From: Salinispirillum sp049115955
Lineage (GTDB): Bacteria > Pseudomonadota > Gammaproteobacteria > Pseudomonadales > Natronospirillaceae
Direction: 5' to 3'
Assembly (NCBI GenBank): GCA_049115955.1
Contig: JAGDZJ010000021.1
Location: 43,681 to 107,680, forward strand
DNA length: 64,000 nucleotides
Numbering within the stretch: the first letter of the stretch is position 1; the number at the start of each line of letters is the position of its first letter. Below are positions 49,021 to 58,403 of the stretch, piece by piece. The notes under the pieces were generated by a model that did not search any database, was not told the origin of the DNA, and saw nothing but the letters and a program-made list of their open reading frames with translations. The position numbers and the translations under genes are program-made.

Positions 49021-50034
49021 ATGACTATGCCTATGCATGTACCTATGACTACGTTGAAGCGTTACGCCCTTATCGGGTTGTCGTGTGCCATGATTACCGG
49101 TGCGATGACATCGACCGTCAGCGCCCAAGAGTGGAAGCCTTCTAAACCCGTTGAATTTATTGCCCCGGCGAGCCCTGGTGGTGGTTGGGATACGTTGGTG
49201 CGAACCTCAGCCAATGTGATCAGCCAGGAAGGTCTGTCAGACCAAAACTTTGCCGCCATTAACGTCCCTGGGGGTGGTGGTGCTGTGGCATGGGCGCAAG
49301 TGGCCCGTGACAACACCAACGACCACAAATTGTTTGCTACCAGCCCACCAATCATCTTGGTACCGCTGGCTGGAACGTCTCGGTTTGACCATAACGATTT
49401 CCAACCCATTGCGCGTTTAAGTACCGATTACGCTATAGTGCTGGTGCGTGCAGATTCGCCTTACCAGTCGGTAACCGAACTGTTCGATGCCATTAAAGCC
49501 AACCAGCGTTTGAGTGTTGGTGGTGGTTCGGCGGCCGGTTCTATGGACCACATTGCCATTGCCGGTGCGGCGGGTGAATACGGTGTGAATCCCGGCAGTG
49601 TTAACTACATTGCCTTCTCTGGCGGCGGTGAAGCCATGACTACCTTGCTCGGCGGCCACGTTGAAGCGGTAATCTCTGGCGCTGGCGAAGCCGTTGGCTT
49701 GCTGGAAGGCGGTCAGTTGCGTGCCCTTGCGGTATCTTCTGAAGAGCGCATGCCCGGTACCTTGTCTTCTGTACCCACCTTTAAAGAGCAAGGTGTGGAC
49801 TATACCTTTGACATCTGGCGTGGCGTGATGGGCCCGAAAGATATGCCTGAAGCTGCCGTACGTTACTACGAAGATTTGTTTGAACGTATGATGGAAACTG
49901 ATAGCTGGAAAGACGCCGTAACTCGTTTGGGTTGGTTAGATGCCTACCAGAACAGTGAAGACTTCGGTCGCTTTTTGGATGGTCAGTTAGACCAGTTCAG
50001 CAGTGTACTGAGCGACATGGGTATGCTGCGCTAG
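49021..50034 (+). CDS. tctC: Tripartite tricarboxylate transporter substrate-binding protein TctC
   Basis: About 337 residues from ATG 49021; the frame reaches 49003 but AGGAG at 49007-49012 is the ribosome site for 49021. Signal peptide TLKRYALIGLSCAMITGAMTSTVSAQ. The mature protein has Bug-family features: WKPSKPVEFIAPASPGGGWDTLVRTSANV, GGGAVAWAQVA, VGGGSAAGSMDHIAIAGAAGE, GGGEAMTTLLGGHVEAVISG, DIWRGVMGPKDMP. It binds a carboxylate in the periplasm and gives it to TctAB. First gene of the set, followed by a hairpin that probably trims the transcript. Confidence 0.95.
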   Translation: MTMPMHVPMTTLKRYALIGLSCAMITGAMTSTVSAQEWKPSKPVEFIAPASPGGGWDTLVRTSANVISQEGLSDQNFAAINVPGGGGAVAWAQVARDNTNDHKLFATSPPIILVPLAGTSRFDHNDFQPIARLSTDYAIVLVRADSPYQSVTELFDAIKANQRLSVGGGSAAGSMDHIAIAGAAGEYGVNPGSVNYIAFSGGGEAMTTLLGGHVEAVISGAGEAVGLLEGGQLRALAVSSEERMPGTLSSVPTFKEQGVDYTFDIWRGVMGPKDMPEAAVRYYEDLFERMMETDSWKDAVTRLGWLDAYQNSEDFGRFLDGQLDQFSSVLSDMGMLR

Positions 50035-50058
50035 CAGTCCTGAGGTTGCTGAGTGTTT

Positions 50059-50082
50059 GGCCGCGTTCTGCGCGGCCTGTTT
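50059..50082 (+). terminator. Intercistronic hairpin between tctC and tctB
   Basis: GGCCGCG-TTCTG-CGCGGCC followed by TGTTTTG. A perfect 7-bp stem with a weak T-run 25 bases after the tctC stop. It may partly end transcription, so that the binding protein is made in excess over the membrane subunits, as is common in such operons. Confidence 0.75.
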
Positions 50083-50111
50083 TGTATCTTCAGTGGTAAA
50101 CGGTGACTCCC

Positions 50112-50600
50112 ATGATGCGTTTAAACGCGAATCAAATCTTTGGCCTGTTCTTGGCTGTGTTCTCTCTTGGTTATATCTGGATGGCATTTCATATTCCAGT
50201 GTTTCCCTTGCCTCGCCCGGTCGATTCTGATGCCTTTCCTAAGGCGTTGGGGTACTTCCTGTTTGGCTTGTCCGTATGGCTATTCTTTGAGCGTCCGCCA
50301 GTGGCCGACACGTCGGAAGAAAGCGCGGAAGAAAACCCGGTATGGCAGGGCCCCCGTTGGCAGAGCCCTAAGTGGCAAGTAGCAATAACAGCATTGTCGG
50401 TTTTGGCGTATGCCCTTCTGTTACAACCTTTAGGTTTTGTATTGGCGTCTATCCTGCTGGGTTTCGGCTTAACCTGGTACTACGGCTATCGTCGGCACCG
50501 CATCAATTTACTGGTCTCTGCCAGTGTTGTGCTGTCTCTGTATTTGTTGCTGACGCGGGTGATGAACGTCTATCTCCCAACCGGCATATTGCCGCTGTAG
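50112..50600 (+). CDS. tctB: Tripartite tricarboxylate transporter small membrane subunit TctB
   Basis: About 162 residues from ATG 50112; a GTG at 50103 is in frame. Four membrane helices: QIFGLFLAVFSLGYIWMAFHIPVF, FPKALGYFLFGLSVWLFF, WQVAITALSVLAYALLLQPLGFVLASILLGFGLTWYYG and INLLVSASVVLSLYLLLTRVMNVYLPTGIL. The DSDAFPKALGYFLFG pattern and the C-terminal LPTG are typical of TctB. Between tctC and tctA. Confidence 0.92.
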   Translation: MMRLNANQIFGLFLAVFSLGYIWMAFHIPVFPLPRPVDSDAFPKALGYFLFGLSVWLFFERPPVADTSEESAEENPVWQGPRWQSPKWQVAITALSVLAYALLLQPLGFVLASILLGFGLTWYYGYRRHRINLLVSASVVLSLYLLLTRVMNVYLPTGILPL

Positions 50601-50627
50601 CACCCCACTTTTGAGGAAGGCCTTGCT

Positions 50628-52139
50628 ATGTTGGAATCTCTAGCCAGTTTGATATATGGGTTTGGTGTTGCACTGGAACCCATCAATATATTCTATGTGT
50701 TTGTGGGTGTTTTTGCCGGAACCATTATTGGCATGTTGCCCGGCTTGGGGCCAATCAGTGCACTTGCGCTGATGATCCCGATTACGTTCAGCATGAACCC
50801 TGCGTCCGGACTTATTTTAATGTCGGGCGTTTACTATGGCGCTATTTTTGGCGGCTCGACTTCATCCATTCTTTTGAATGCCCCCGGCGTTGCGGGAACC
50901 GTGGCAACAGCGTTTGATGGCTACCCAATGGCGCAAAAAGGCTTGGCGGGTAAGGCCTTGGCGATAGCAGCCTACGCTTCTTTTATTGGTGGCACGGTAT
51001 CGGTGATCGGGTTGATGCTGATCGCGCCCTTGTTGTCTAAAGTCGCGGTTAGCTTTGGCCCGGCAGAATACTTCGCCTTAATGGTGCTCGGTTTAACAGC
51101 CGTGGTCAGCTTGTCGGATAAGTCTCTGGCGAAAGGCCTGATTGCCGCTGTGATCGGCATGATGATCTCGATCATCGGAATGGATCTGCAAACCGGTACT
51201 GAACGTTACACCTTTGGCTCTATTGAACTGTTGGATGGTATCGACTTCTTAGTCGTCGCTTTGGGTATTTTCGCCCTCGCCGAAGTATTCTACATGCTCT
51301 TGAAGGGCACGGATGGCAAGCCGCAAAAACGCAACAACATTGGTTCGTTACGGTTAAGTCGTGCCGAAGTGAAAGAAATTGCGCCACCCATTGCACGCAG
51401 CTCAGTGCTGGGTTTCTTCATCGGCGTATTGCCCGGAGCAGGGGCAACCATTGGGTCCTTTCTGGGCTACAGCATGGAAAAGCGCATCGCGAAAGATGGT
51501 GACACCTTCGGCAAAGGTAACATCAAAGGTGTTGCAGCACCTGAATCGGCCAATAATGCGGCCTGTGGTGGTTCGTTCGTTCCCTTGCTGACGCTGGGTG
51601 TACCGGGTTCGGGTACCACTGCCGTATTGTTGGGTGCGTTGTTGGTGATGGGTGTTACTCCTGGTCCAATGATGATGGAGCAGCGGCCTGATGTGTTCTG
51701 GGGCGTTATTGCCAGTATGTATATTGGTAACATCTTCCTATTGGTGCTGAACCTGCCACTGATTCCATACATCGCCCGGATACTGGATACGCCACGCCCT
51801 ATATTGTTGGCGATGATCCTTATCTTCTGCATGATCGGTGTGTATGGTCTGAACTTCAGTGTATATGACTTGATGTTCTTGCTGGTGTTTGGCTTGGTAG
51901 GCTTGGTGATGCGTTTGAACGGTTTCCCTGCTGCGCCCTTGATATTAGGCTTGATATTGGGTGCTCTGATGGAAGAAAACATGCGCCGCGCTTTGCAGAT
52001 ATCGGGCGGGGAATGGGGTGTGTTTGTCGAAAAACCGATCTCACTAACCTTGTTGCTGATTGCGGTCTTGTCACTGGGCATTCCGATATTGCGTCGGATG
52101 TGGCTGCGATCGCGTCGCAAAGACGCAGCCGTGGCGTAA
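50628..52139 (+). CDS. tctA: Tripartite tricarboxylate transporter large membrane subunit TctA
   Basis: A protein of 503 residues with about twelve membrane helices. The family repeat appears twice: GTIIGMLPGLGPISALALMIPITFSM with YYGAIFGGSTSSILLNAPGVAGTVATAFDGYPMAQKG, and GFFIGVLPGAGATIGSFLGYSMEK with PESANNAACGGSFVPLLTLGVPGSGTTAVLLGAL. This is the channel-forming subunit that takes up tri- or dicarboxylates with sodium or protons. It ends just before a long palindrome facing the speE gene. Confidence 0.96.
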   Translation: MLESLASLIYGFGVALEPINIFYVFVGVFAGTIIGMLPGLGPISALALMIPITFSMNPASGLILMSGVYYGAIFGGSTSSILLNAPGVAGTVATAFDGYPMAQKGLAGKALAIAAYASFIGGTVSVIGLMLIAPLLSKVAVSFGPAEYFALMVLGLTAVVSLSDKSLAKGLIAAVIGMMISIIGMDLQTGTERYTFGSIELLDGIDFLVVALGIFALAEVFYMLLKGTDGKPQKRNNIGSLRLSRAEVKEIAPPIARSSVLGFFIGVLPGAGATIGSFLGYSMEKRIAKDGDTFGKGNIKGVAAPESANNAACGGSFVPLLTLGVPGSGTTAVLLGALLVMGVTPGPMMMEQRPDVFWGVIASMYIGNIFLLVLNLPLIPYIARILDTPRPILLAMILIFCMIGVYGLNFSVYDLMFLLVFGLVGLVMRLNGFPAAPLILGLILGALMEENMRRALQISGGEWGVFVEKPISLTLLLIAVLSLGIPILRRMWLRSRRKDAAVA

Positions 52140-52161
52140 ACACACTTCTTAACGCTAGGAA

Positions 52162-52187
52162 GGCGGCAGGTGTAAACACCTGCCGCC
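52162..52187. terminator. Hairpin between convergent tctA and speE
   Basis: GGCGGCAGGTGT and ACACCTGCCGCC form a 12-bp perfect stem around a two-base centre (the inner pairs will open). Lies between two genes that end toward each other, with no T-run. Likely a bidirectional termination or transcript-end structure. Confidence 0.7.
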
Positions 52188-52191
52188 ACAC

Positions 52192-53046
52192 TTACACCAA
52201 CAAATTCCGCACGTAATTCGGCAACGCGAAGGCTGCGGCATGTACGTCAGCGTTGTAATAACGCGTGGCGAAGCCTGCCACCTGAATGCGTGGTGCTAAT
52301 TCTGCGGGGGTTTGCTGGCGCAAAGAGGTGTCGTCGGTGGCCCAAGCCAAGGTCATGAAGCCACCAATGTACGTCGGTACCGGTGCTACGTAGAAACTGG
52401 CGTCCTGATACAGTTTGCTCAAGCGGCGATGCGTATTGGTCACTTCTTCACCCTGCATAAACGGCACGCCATTTTGCGCCACCATGATGCCGCCGGGGTT
52501 CAGGCAAGTTTTTTCATCAGCGTAGAAATCTGACGTGAACAACACTTCGCCGGGACCAATCGGGTCAGTCGAGTCGGAAATAATTACGTCGAAGGTCTCT
52601 TTGCAGTTGGCTACAAAGTCCTTGCCGTCACCAATCACAATGTGCGCCCGAGGGTCGTCGAATGCGCCGTTGGAGTGTTTTGGAAAATAGGTTTTGCACA
52701 TGTCGATCACGCTTTGGTCGATTTCAACCTGAGTAACATGCTCGACCGTCTTGTGGCGCAGCACTTCACGCAAGATGCCGCCGTCACCGCCGCCGATGAT
52801 CAGCACGCGACGGGGATTCGGGTGGGAGAACAAAGGCACGTGAACCATCATCTCGTGATAGATAAATTCGTCTTTCTCGGTGGTTTGTACGATGCCGTCC
52901 AGCAACATCACACGCCCCATGAACGGCGTCTCAACGATTTCCAAATGCTGATGCTCGGTGCGGAATTCGAACAGCAATTCGCTGACTTCGAAAGATTGAG
53001 CGTAGCCATCATAAAGGGTTTCAGAAACGATTTTTTTCTCGGTCAT
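52192..53046 (-). CDS. speE: Spermidine synthase SpeE
   Basis: Transfers aminopropyl from decarboxylated S-adenosylmethionine to putrescine in the cytoplasm. 284 residues. The family pattern is complete: ETLYDGYAQSFEVSELLFEFRTEHQHLEIVETPFMGRVMLLDGIVQTTEKDEFIYHEMMVHVPL, LIIGGGDGGILREVLRH (dcSAM binding), QVEIDQSVIDMCKTYFP, VIISDSTDPIGPGEVLFTSDFY (catalytic Asp), and PTYIGGFMTLAWAT. Not linked here to speD. Confidence 0.96.
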   Translation of the reverse strand: MTEKKIVSETLYDGYAQSFEVSELLFEFRTEHQHLEIVETPFMGRVMLLDGIVQTTEKDEFIYHEMMVHVPLFSHPNPRRVLIIGGGDGGILREVLRHKTVEHVTQVEIDQSVIDMCKTYFPKHSNGAFDDPRAHIVIGDGKDFVANCKETFDVIISDSTDPIGPGEVLFTSDFYADEKTCLNPGGIMVAQNGVPFMQGEEVTNTHRRLSKLYQDASFYVAPVPTYIGGFMTLAWATDDTSLRQQTPAELAPRIQVAGFATRYYNADVHAAAFALPNYVRNLLV

Positions 53047-53110
53047 GGTTGCAAGTTCCGTTCAAAAGTTCCGGTCAATCGTAAAGTTGTAGACGTGAGC
53101 AGGGCGCCAC

Positions 53111-53743
53111 TCAATCGAGTGGCCAAGCACCTAAGTACTGCAGACGGTTTACCATGGCGCAAAACAGCTCGGCCGTGCGCAATGCATCATAGGCTGCGCT
53201 GTGAGCGCTGGAATTGTCGAAATCAATGTCGGCCACGCGGCAGGCCTTGGCCAGCACGGTTTGACCGAAAATCAGACCGGCCATAGAGGCCGTGTCAAAG
53301 CTGGAAAAGGGGTGGAATGGGTTGCGCTTGGCATCTACGCGCTCCGCCGCCGACATAATAAAGCCGTGGTCAAAGGTGGCGTTGTGGCCAACCAAAATAG
53401 CGCGCGTGCACTTTTGCGACTTCACTTCCCGGCGGATCATGCGAAACACTTCTTCAAGCGCTTCACTTTCATCCACCGCATCACGGTCGGGGTCATCAAG
53501 GTTGATGCCGGTAAAATCGAGCGCGGACTGCTCAATATTGGCGCCGGGAAAGGGCCTCACTTCAAAAGACAGCTGTTCACCCGGCATCATGAAGCCTTTG
53601 TCGTCCATGGTCAGCATGACCGCCGACACTTCGAGCAAGGCATCCGTGCGGGCATTGAACCCTGCGGTCTCAACATCAATGACAACGGGTAAAAAACCAC
53701 GAAACCGCTCGGCTATTACCGGGGCATTAGAAAAATCAGACAC
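53111..53743 (-). CDS. rnt: Ribonuclease T
   Basis: A 3'-5' exonuclease of the DEDDh group that trims tRNA and other stable RNA 3' ends. 210 residues. DEDD motifs: LPVVIDVETAGFNARTDALLEVSAV (D-x-E), GHNATFDHGFI (second Asp) and the last, SAHSAAYDALRTAELFC (His and Asp). Typical for RNase T in length. It is divergent from motY, an order also known from vibrios, as I recall. Confidence 0.95.
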   Translation of the reverse strand: MSDFSNAPVIAERFRGFLPVVIDVETAGFNARTDALLEVSAVMLTMDDKGFMMPGEQLSFEVRPFPGANIEQSALDFTGINLDDPDRDAVDESEALEEVFRMIRREVKSQKCTRAILVGHNATFDHGFIMSAAERVDAKRNPFHPFSSFDTASMAGLIFGQTVLAKACRVADIDFDNSSAHSAAYDALRTAELFCAMVNRLQYLGAWPLD

Positions 53744-53943
53744 TGAGCGTTTCCAACCTGAATATGGGGCAATGGTACGGGGGTGGGAGAAAATCGCAAG
53801 TCTGATCGTCTATTATGCATCGTGACTACCAGAATGACCGCGCGGCTCGCTATTCTGCATGAATGACCATTGGTCGAAAAAACCACTTCAGAAAATAAAG
53901 TGATGGCCGCTAACGTCATTGAAGAACTACATAGCCATGACCC

Positions 53944-54813
53944 ATGAAACTGCCCATACGCACGCTAACAGCTGCTGCATTGACAGCCTTCGGACTGCAC
54001 GCCCCCGCGCATGCCGTGGAGTTTGGTGCGGGTCTGCATAATACGCAGTGGGAGCTTTATGGTGATGTCTTTGGGTGCTATTTTGTGCAGCCTGTGCCGC
54101 GTTATGGCCGCGCAATTTTTTACCATGAAGCGGGCGAAGACGTGCGGTTCTATCTGGAAACCAATAACAACCGCATGCAGCCCGGCCAAGCGGCGCTGGC
54201 AATTGAGGCGCCCAGTTGGCGATCCTCTGCTATGACTGCAGATCTCGGCTATGTCCGTGTCGCCGACACCACACGCCCGATCTTGGTGGAGCCCCAGCGC
54301 ACATTTCGCATGATGGCCGAGCTCGACGCCGGCATGTCGCCAGCGTTCACGCGCCAAGGTCGTGGCTTGGTGGAGCCTATCCGTGTGAAGCTGTCACCCA
54401 TCAATTTCCGTCAGCACTGGGACGAATATCAAGACTGTGTAAGTCGTTTGCTGCCGGTGAATTTCGGCCAAATTGAACGCACGCGATTGCTATATCCTCC
54501 CGACGTGGATGTCCTGAGTCCGCAAGATCGTACCCGATTGAATCATATCGCCATGTACGTTGCGGCCGATCCCAGTGTGGTTGCCATCTACATTGAAGGC
54601 CACAGTGATAATCGCAACACGCGTTACGACAGCCGCAGGCTCTCCGAGCGGCGGGCGCTGCGCGTATTAGACTATTTGGTTGATCGTGGCGTCGATCCAC
54701 AGCTTATGTTGGTGGACTACCATGGTGATCGATACCCGGTAGGTGACAACAGTACAGCCTCTGGGCGTGCGGAAAATCGCCGAACAACGGTTCGTCTCGA
54801 ACGTCTAGACTGA
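53944..54813 (+). CDS. motY: Flagellar T-ring protein MotY
   Basis: A protein of 289 residues. Signal peptide KLPIRTLTAAALTAFGLHAPAHA. The N-terminal domain (VEFGAGLHNTQWELYGDVFGCYFVQPVPRYGRAIFYHEAGEDVRFYLETNNNRMQPGQAALAIEAPSWR) resembles the MotY part that contacts the basal body; the C-terminal OmpA/peptidoglycan domain (VAIYIEGHSDNRNTRYDSRRLSERRALRVLDYLVDRGVDPQLMLVDYHGD) binds the cell wall. MotY builds the T-ring of sodium-driven polar motors, so a polar flagellum is likely. Confidence 0.9.
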   Translation: MKLPIRTLTAAALTAFGLHAPAHAVEFGAGLHNTQWELYGDVFGCYFVQPVPRYGRAIFYHEAGEDVRFYLETNNNRMQPGQAALAIEAPSWRSSAMTADLGYVRVADTTRPILVEPQRTFRMMAELDAGMSPAFTRQGRGLVEPIRVKLSPINFRQHWDEYQDCVSRLLPVNFGQIERTRLLYPPDVDVLSPQDRTRLNHIAMYVAADPSVVAIYIEGHSDNRNTRYDSRRLSERRALRVLDYLVDRGVDPQLMLVDYHGDRYPVGDNSTASGRAENRRTTVRLERLD

Positions 54814-54907
54814 ACGTTCATGGCATTGAGTTAGTGCCATCCCCCCCGTACAATACAACTCGTCAATTTCATCCAACAGCCAACCTAGCGGTCGGAGAGT
54901 CAATTTA

Positions 54908-56131
54908 ATGTCTGATATTAAAAAAGTCGTGCTGGCGTATTCCGGTGGTCTGGATACCTCCGTCATCGCCAAGTGGATTACCGAAACCTACGGCTGCGAA
55001 GTCGTGACCTTCACCGCCGATTTGGGCCAAGGTGAAGAAGTCGAACCAGCACGCGCTAAAGCCAAAGCGCTGGGTATCAAAGAGATTTATATTGACGATC
55101 TGCGCGAAGAATTCGTGCGCGACTTCGTATTCCCCATGTTCCGTGCCAACACCGTGTACGAAGGCGAGTACCTGTTAGGCACATCCATCGCACGTCCTTT
55201 GATCGCTAAGCGCCTGATTGAAATCGCTAACGAAACCGGTGCCGACGCCATTGCGCACGGTGCGACCGGTAAGGGCAACGACCAAGTGCGTTTTGAGCTC
55301 GGTGCTTATGCGCTGAAGCCCGGCGTTAAAGTGATCGCACCTTGGCGTGAGTGGGACTTGAACAGCCGTGAAAAGCTGATGGATTACTGTGAAGCCCACA
55401 ACATTCCCGTAGACTTCAACAAGAAAGGCAAGAAATCCCCCTATTCAATGGACGCCAACCTGCTGCACATCTCTTACGAAGGCGGCATCCTGGAAGATCC
55501 TTGGGCTGAAGCTGAAGAGGATATGTGGCGCTGGTCGGTATCACCTGAAGCGGCACCAGACGAAGCACAGTATCTGGTGTTGACCTACCGCAAAGGCGAT
55601 ATCGTCGCCATTGATGGTAAGGACATGACGCCTGCCGAAGTGCTGACCTATTTAAACAAGGTCGGCGGCGCGCACGGCGTAGGCCGTTTGGACATCGTTG
55701 AAAACCGCTATGTCGGTATGAAGTCGCGTGGCTGTTATGAAACCCCTGGTGGCACCATCATGCTGCGCGCGCACCGCGCTATTGAGTCCATTACTTTGGA
55801 TCGTGAAGTCGCGCACCTTAAAGACGACTTGATGCCGAAGTACGCCGAGATGATCTACAACGGCTACTGGTGGAGTCCGGAGCGCTTGATGATGCAGAAG
55901 ATGATCGACGCATCACAAGAAACGGTAAATGGCGACGTGCGGGTCAAGCTGTATAAAGGCAATGTTATCGTTGTGGGCCGTCAGTCTGAAGACAGCCTGT
56001 TCGATGCCAGCATCGCGACCTTTGAAGACGATGCCGGTGCTTACGATCAGAAAGACGCCGAGGGCTTCATTAAGCTGAACGCCTTGCGTTTGCGTATCGC
56101 GGCCAAGAAAGGGCGCAGTCCACTGAAATAG
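54908..56131 (+). CDS. argG: Argininosuccinate synthase
   Basis: Joins citrulline and aspartate with ATP in arginine synthesis. 407 residues, type I. Motifs: KVVLAYSGGLDTSVIAKWI (PP-loop for ATP), TADLGQGEEVEPARAKA, LGTSIARPLIAKRLIEIA, AHGATGKGNDQVRFELG, and KKSPYSMDANLLHISYEGGILEDP. A tight terminator follows. It stands alone in this window, apart from other arg genes. Confidence 0.98.
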   Translation: MSDIKKVVLAYSGGLDTSVIAKWITETYGCEVVTFTADLGQGEEVEPARAKAKALGIKEIYIDDLREEFVRDFVFPMFRANTVYEGEYLLGTSIARPLIAKRLIEIANETGADAIAHGATGKGNDQVRFELGAYALKPGVKVIAPWREWDLNSREKLMDYCEAHNIPVDFNKKGKKSPYSMDANLLHISYEGGILEDPWAEAEEDMWRWSVSPEAAPDEAQYLVLTYRKGDIVAIDGKDMTPAEVLTYLNKVGGAHGVGRLDIVENRYVGMKSRGCYETPGGTIMLRAHRAIESITLDREVAHLKDDLMPKYAEMIYNGYWWSPERLMMQKMIDASQETVNGDVRVKLYKGNVIVVGRQSEDSLFDASIATFEDDAGAYDQKDAEGFIKLNALRLRIAAKKGRSPLK

Positions 56132-56154
56132 TTGGATAGTGTAAACGTTGACTC

Positions 56155-56181
56155 AAAGGCACCTTGTTGGTGCCTTTTTTG
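56155..56181 (+). terminator. Rho-independent terminator of argG
   Basis: AAAGGCACC (56155-56163) and GGTGCCTTT (56169-56177) pair around TTGTT, followed by further T to 56180. It lies 23 bases after the argG stop. Confidence 0.92.
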
Positions 56182-56228
56182 TATGTGTAATGAGCAGAAA
56201 TGCGTGCACAGCTGAAAATTGTTTATTT

Positions 56229-56244
56229 TGTGAGCTAAGTCACC
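56229..56244. promoter_or_regulatory. CRP-like site upstream of the adhesin-secretion operon
   Basis: TGTGA-GCTAAG-TCACC (56229-56244) matches the CRP consensus TGTGA-N6-TCACA in nine of ten core positions. It is 159 bases before the tolC-like start, so activation of the adhesin export genes by cAMP-CRP (or Vfr) is plausible. The rest of 56182-56402 is AT-rich and contains no gene. Confidence 0.5.
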
Positions 56245-56402
56245 TTTACAGGGCAGGTTAATTGATAAAATGAACAGTATTCAGTAACATTGCGCAATCA
56301 AGAGTCAAATCATTGACGTAAAATTGGTGTGCAGTTTTCGTTTTGTCCAACATAAATAGGCAGAATGTGCAATAGCCCGCCAAAAATAATACCAAGAGGC
56401 TT

Positions 56403-58316
56403 ATGTTGAATAGCACCTTTATTCTGTCGTACCGCTCACGTCAGAAGTTTCGTATCTTTGCCCTAACCCTGTGCTGTGTGGCGTCTTGGCCGATGATGGC
56501 TTTTGGGCAGTCGTCTAATGCAGAGCCTGCTAGTTCAGCAATCATTGAAGATGCCAATAAAATGGCAGTGTCTGGTTCTGTCCAGCGTGCCCTGGAATTT
56601 CATCCTGATGTACGAGTAAAGATGCAAGGCTTGGCGGCAGCAATGAGCGACCAGCGCAGCGCATGGGGTAACTATTTACCCACAGTCGATGTTAACGCCA
56701 CTGCCGGTGCAGAATTTCAAACCCATGATGATCGTGACCTGTACGACATCTTCTCCGGCGATGTGACGGTTACCCAGATGTTGTATCGCGGCTTCCGTAC
56801 GCGCAATGAAGTTGAGCGCTTAGGTCACATTGGTGTTGTTCGTTACTTCGAGCTGCTCGAATCGGTCAATCGCATCACCTATGAAACCGTGGTGGCCTAC
56901 GAAGACGTCATCCGTACGCGACGTTTGCTTGCACTGGCCGAAGAAAGCCGTGAGTTGAATCGTCGTGTGCGTGAGCAGATTGTCAGTCGTGTGAATTCCG
57001 GCGCTGCGCCGCGCGTTGAATTAGAACAGATGAATGGCCGTTTAGCCTTAGCGGAGTCGAATTTGTTGGTGGAGACGGCCAACCTGCACGATGCCATTGT
57101 GCGGTATCGTCGTTTGACGGGTCAGATGCCGAGTGAAACGATGCCGCTGAGCATCTTTGACGAAAGCATTGTGCCCACGGATATCCAAGGCGCACTTTAT
57201 ACGGCCTACCAAGCCAACCCGCGTTTTCAGGCAGCGGTCGCTAATGTGTCGGTTGCAGCGGCAGCGGCCGATGTGCAGCGTGCGAACTTTCACCCTGAGG
57301 TGTTTTTGCGCGCGCGGCAGAATCTGAGCCGTAACCAAGGTGGATTTGACTCTCGTATCAACGACTTCGGTGCCCGTTCGGGCGTCGAAGTCGTATTGTC
57401 TTATAATCTTTATCGTGGCGGTGCTGATTCAGCCGCACTCAGTGGCGCTATAGATCGTGTTGAGGCCAGCCGTGATCGCCGTGAAGATGCCTGCTTGGAC
57501 TTGCGTCAGCAAACGCAAGTGCAATTCAACGATCAAGAGCGTCTGCGCGAGCAGTTGGCGTCTTTGCAGCAACATCGTCAGTCCGCTGATTATGTGCGTC
57601 TGGCTTATCGCGATCAGTTTGATATCGGGCAGCGCAGCTTGATGGAAGTGTTGGATATTGAGACTGAGTATTTGGACGCTTCTCGCGCTTTGGTCAACGG
57701 CGAGCACGATCTCAATATTGCGGTCGCGGGTACATTAAACAACATGGGGACACTGACCGCCGAGCTCGGCGTAATGGCGCGCTCCTTGCCGACCTTGCAA
57801 AGTCTGGGCTTACAGGCTCCCGGGGCCGACAGCCCAACCATGTGCACGCAACTTGACCCCATGGATGCCATGGCATTCATGCCGGCAGCGCAAACGGAAT
57901 TCGAGCTGCCTGATTTCACTACACAAAATCTGCCTGTTGCAGAGCCAGAGCCCGAAGCAGAAGTGCCTCTGTTGGTACTGACGTCAACCACGTCGTTTCC
58001 TATGGGCGGCGTGGATTTGTCAGCGTCTGGTCTCGAGTTCCTTGCACAGTTGGCACAACAACTTAATACCATGTCAGTTATCGAATCCGTGTTGGTGACC
58101 GGGCACACGGACAATACGGGGCCGGATCGTATTAACCGAGAGATATCGCAAGCACGGGCTGAGGCTGCGCGCGAATATTTGATTTCTTTAGGTGTGCCGG
58201 CTGATGTTATTACGGCCGTTGGCCAAGGGCCGGATGAACCCGTTGCCGACAATGCCACGCAGGAAGGCCGGGATGCCAATCGTCGTATTGTGGTTGAGGT
58301 CAGAGGACGTGACTGA
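56403..58316 (+). CDS. TolC-family outer-membrane channel fused to an OmpA peptidoglycan-binding domain (LapE-like)
   Basis: A protein of 637 residues. After a signal segment (RIFALTLCCVASWPMMAFGQ) the TolC/OEP fold spans about 50-460: VQRALEFHPDVRVKMQGLAAAMSDQRSAWGNYLPTVDVNATAGAEFQTHDD, with the mirrored repeat near GALYTAYQANPRFQAAVANVSVAAAAADVQRANFHPEVFLRARQ and a late QFDIGQRSLMEVLDIETEYLDA. After an acidic linker (VAEPEPEAEVP) comes an OmpA domain: SVLVTGHTDNTGPDRINREISQARAEAAREYLISLGVP, with the Asp and Arg for diaminopimelate binding. The channel is thus likely tied to the cell wall. Fusions of this kind occur but are unusual; most TolC proteins end after the barrel. First gene of the secretion unit. 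Confidence 0.92.
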   Translation: MLNSTFILSYRSRQKFRIFALTLCCVASWPMMAFGQSSNAEPASSAIIEDANKMAVSGSVQRALEFHPDVRVKMQGLAAAMSDQRSAWGNYLPTVDVNATAGAEFQTHDDRDLYDIFSGDVTVTQMLYRGFRTRNEVERLGHIGVVRYFELLESVNRITYETVVAYEDVIRTRRLLALAEESRELNRRVREQIVSRVNSGAAPRVELEQMNGRLALAESNLLVETANLHDAIVRYRRLTGQMPSETMPLSIFDESIVPTDIQGALYTAYQANPRFQAAVANVSVAAAAADVQRANFHPEVFLRARQNLSRNQGGFDSRINDFGARSGVEVVLSYNLYRGGADSAALSGAIDRVEASRDRREDACLDLRQQTQVQFNDQERLREQLASLQQHRQSADYVRLAYRDQFDIGQRSLMEVLDIETEYLDASRALVNGEHDLNIAVAGTLNNMGTLTAELGVMARSLPTLQSLGLQAPGADSPTMCTQLDPMDAMAFMPAAQTEFELPDFTTQNLPVAEPEPEAEVPLLVLTSTTSFPMGGVDLSASGLEFLAQLAQQLNTMSVIESVLVTGHTDNTGPDRINREISQARAEAAREYLISLGVPADVITAVGQGPDEPVADNATQEGRDANRRIVVEVRGRD

Positions 58317-58403
58317 CATTATGTTTGTATGGCTGTGAGCGGTGTTCCTTTGAACGTTCGTTGCAGCGTAGCAATATCCCATTCAGTCCGGTTGAGGTAG
58401 TTG

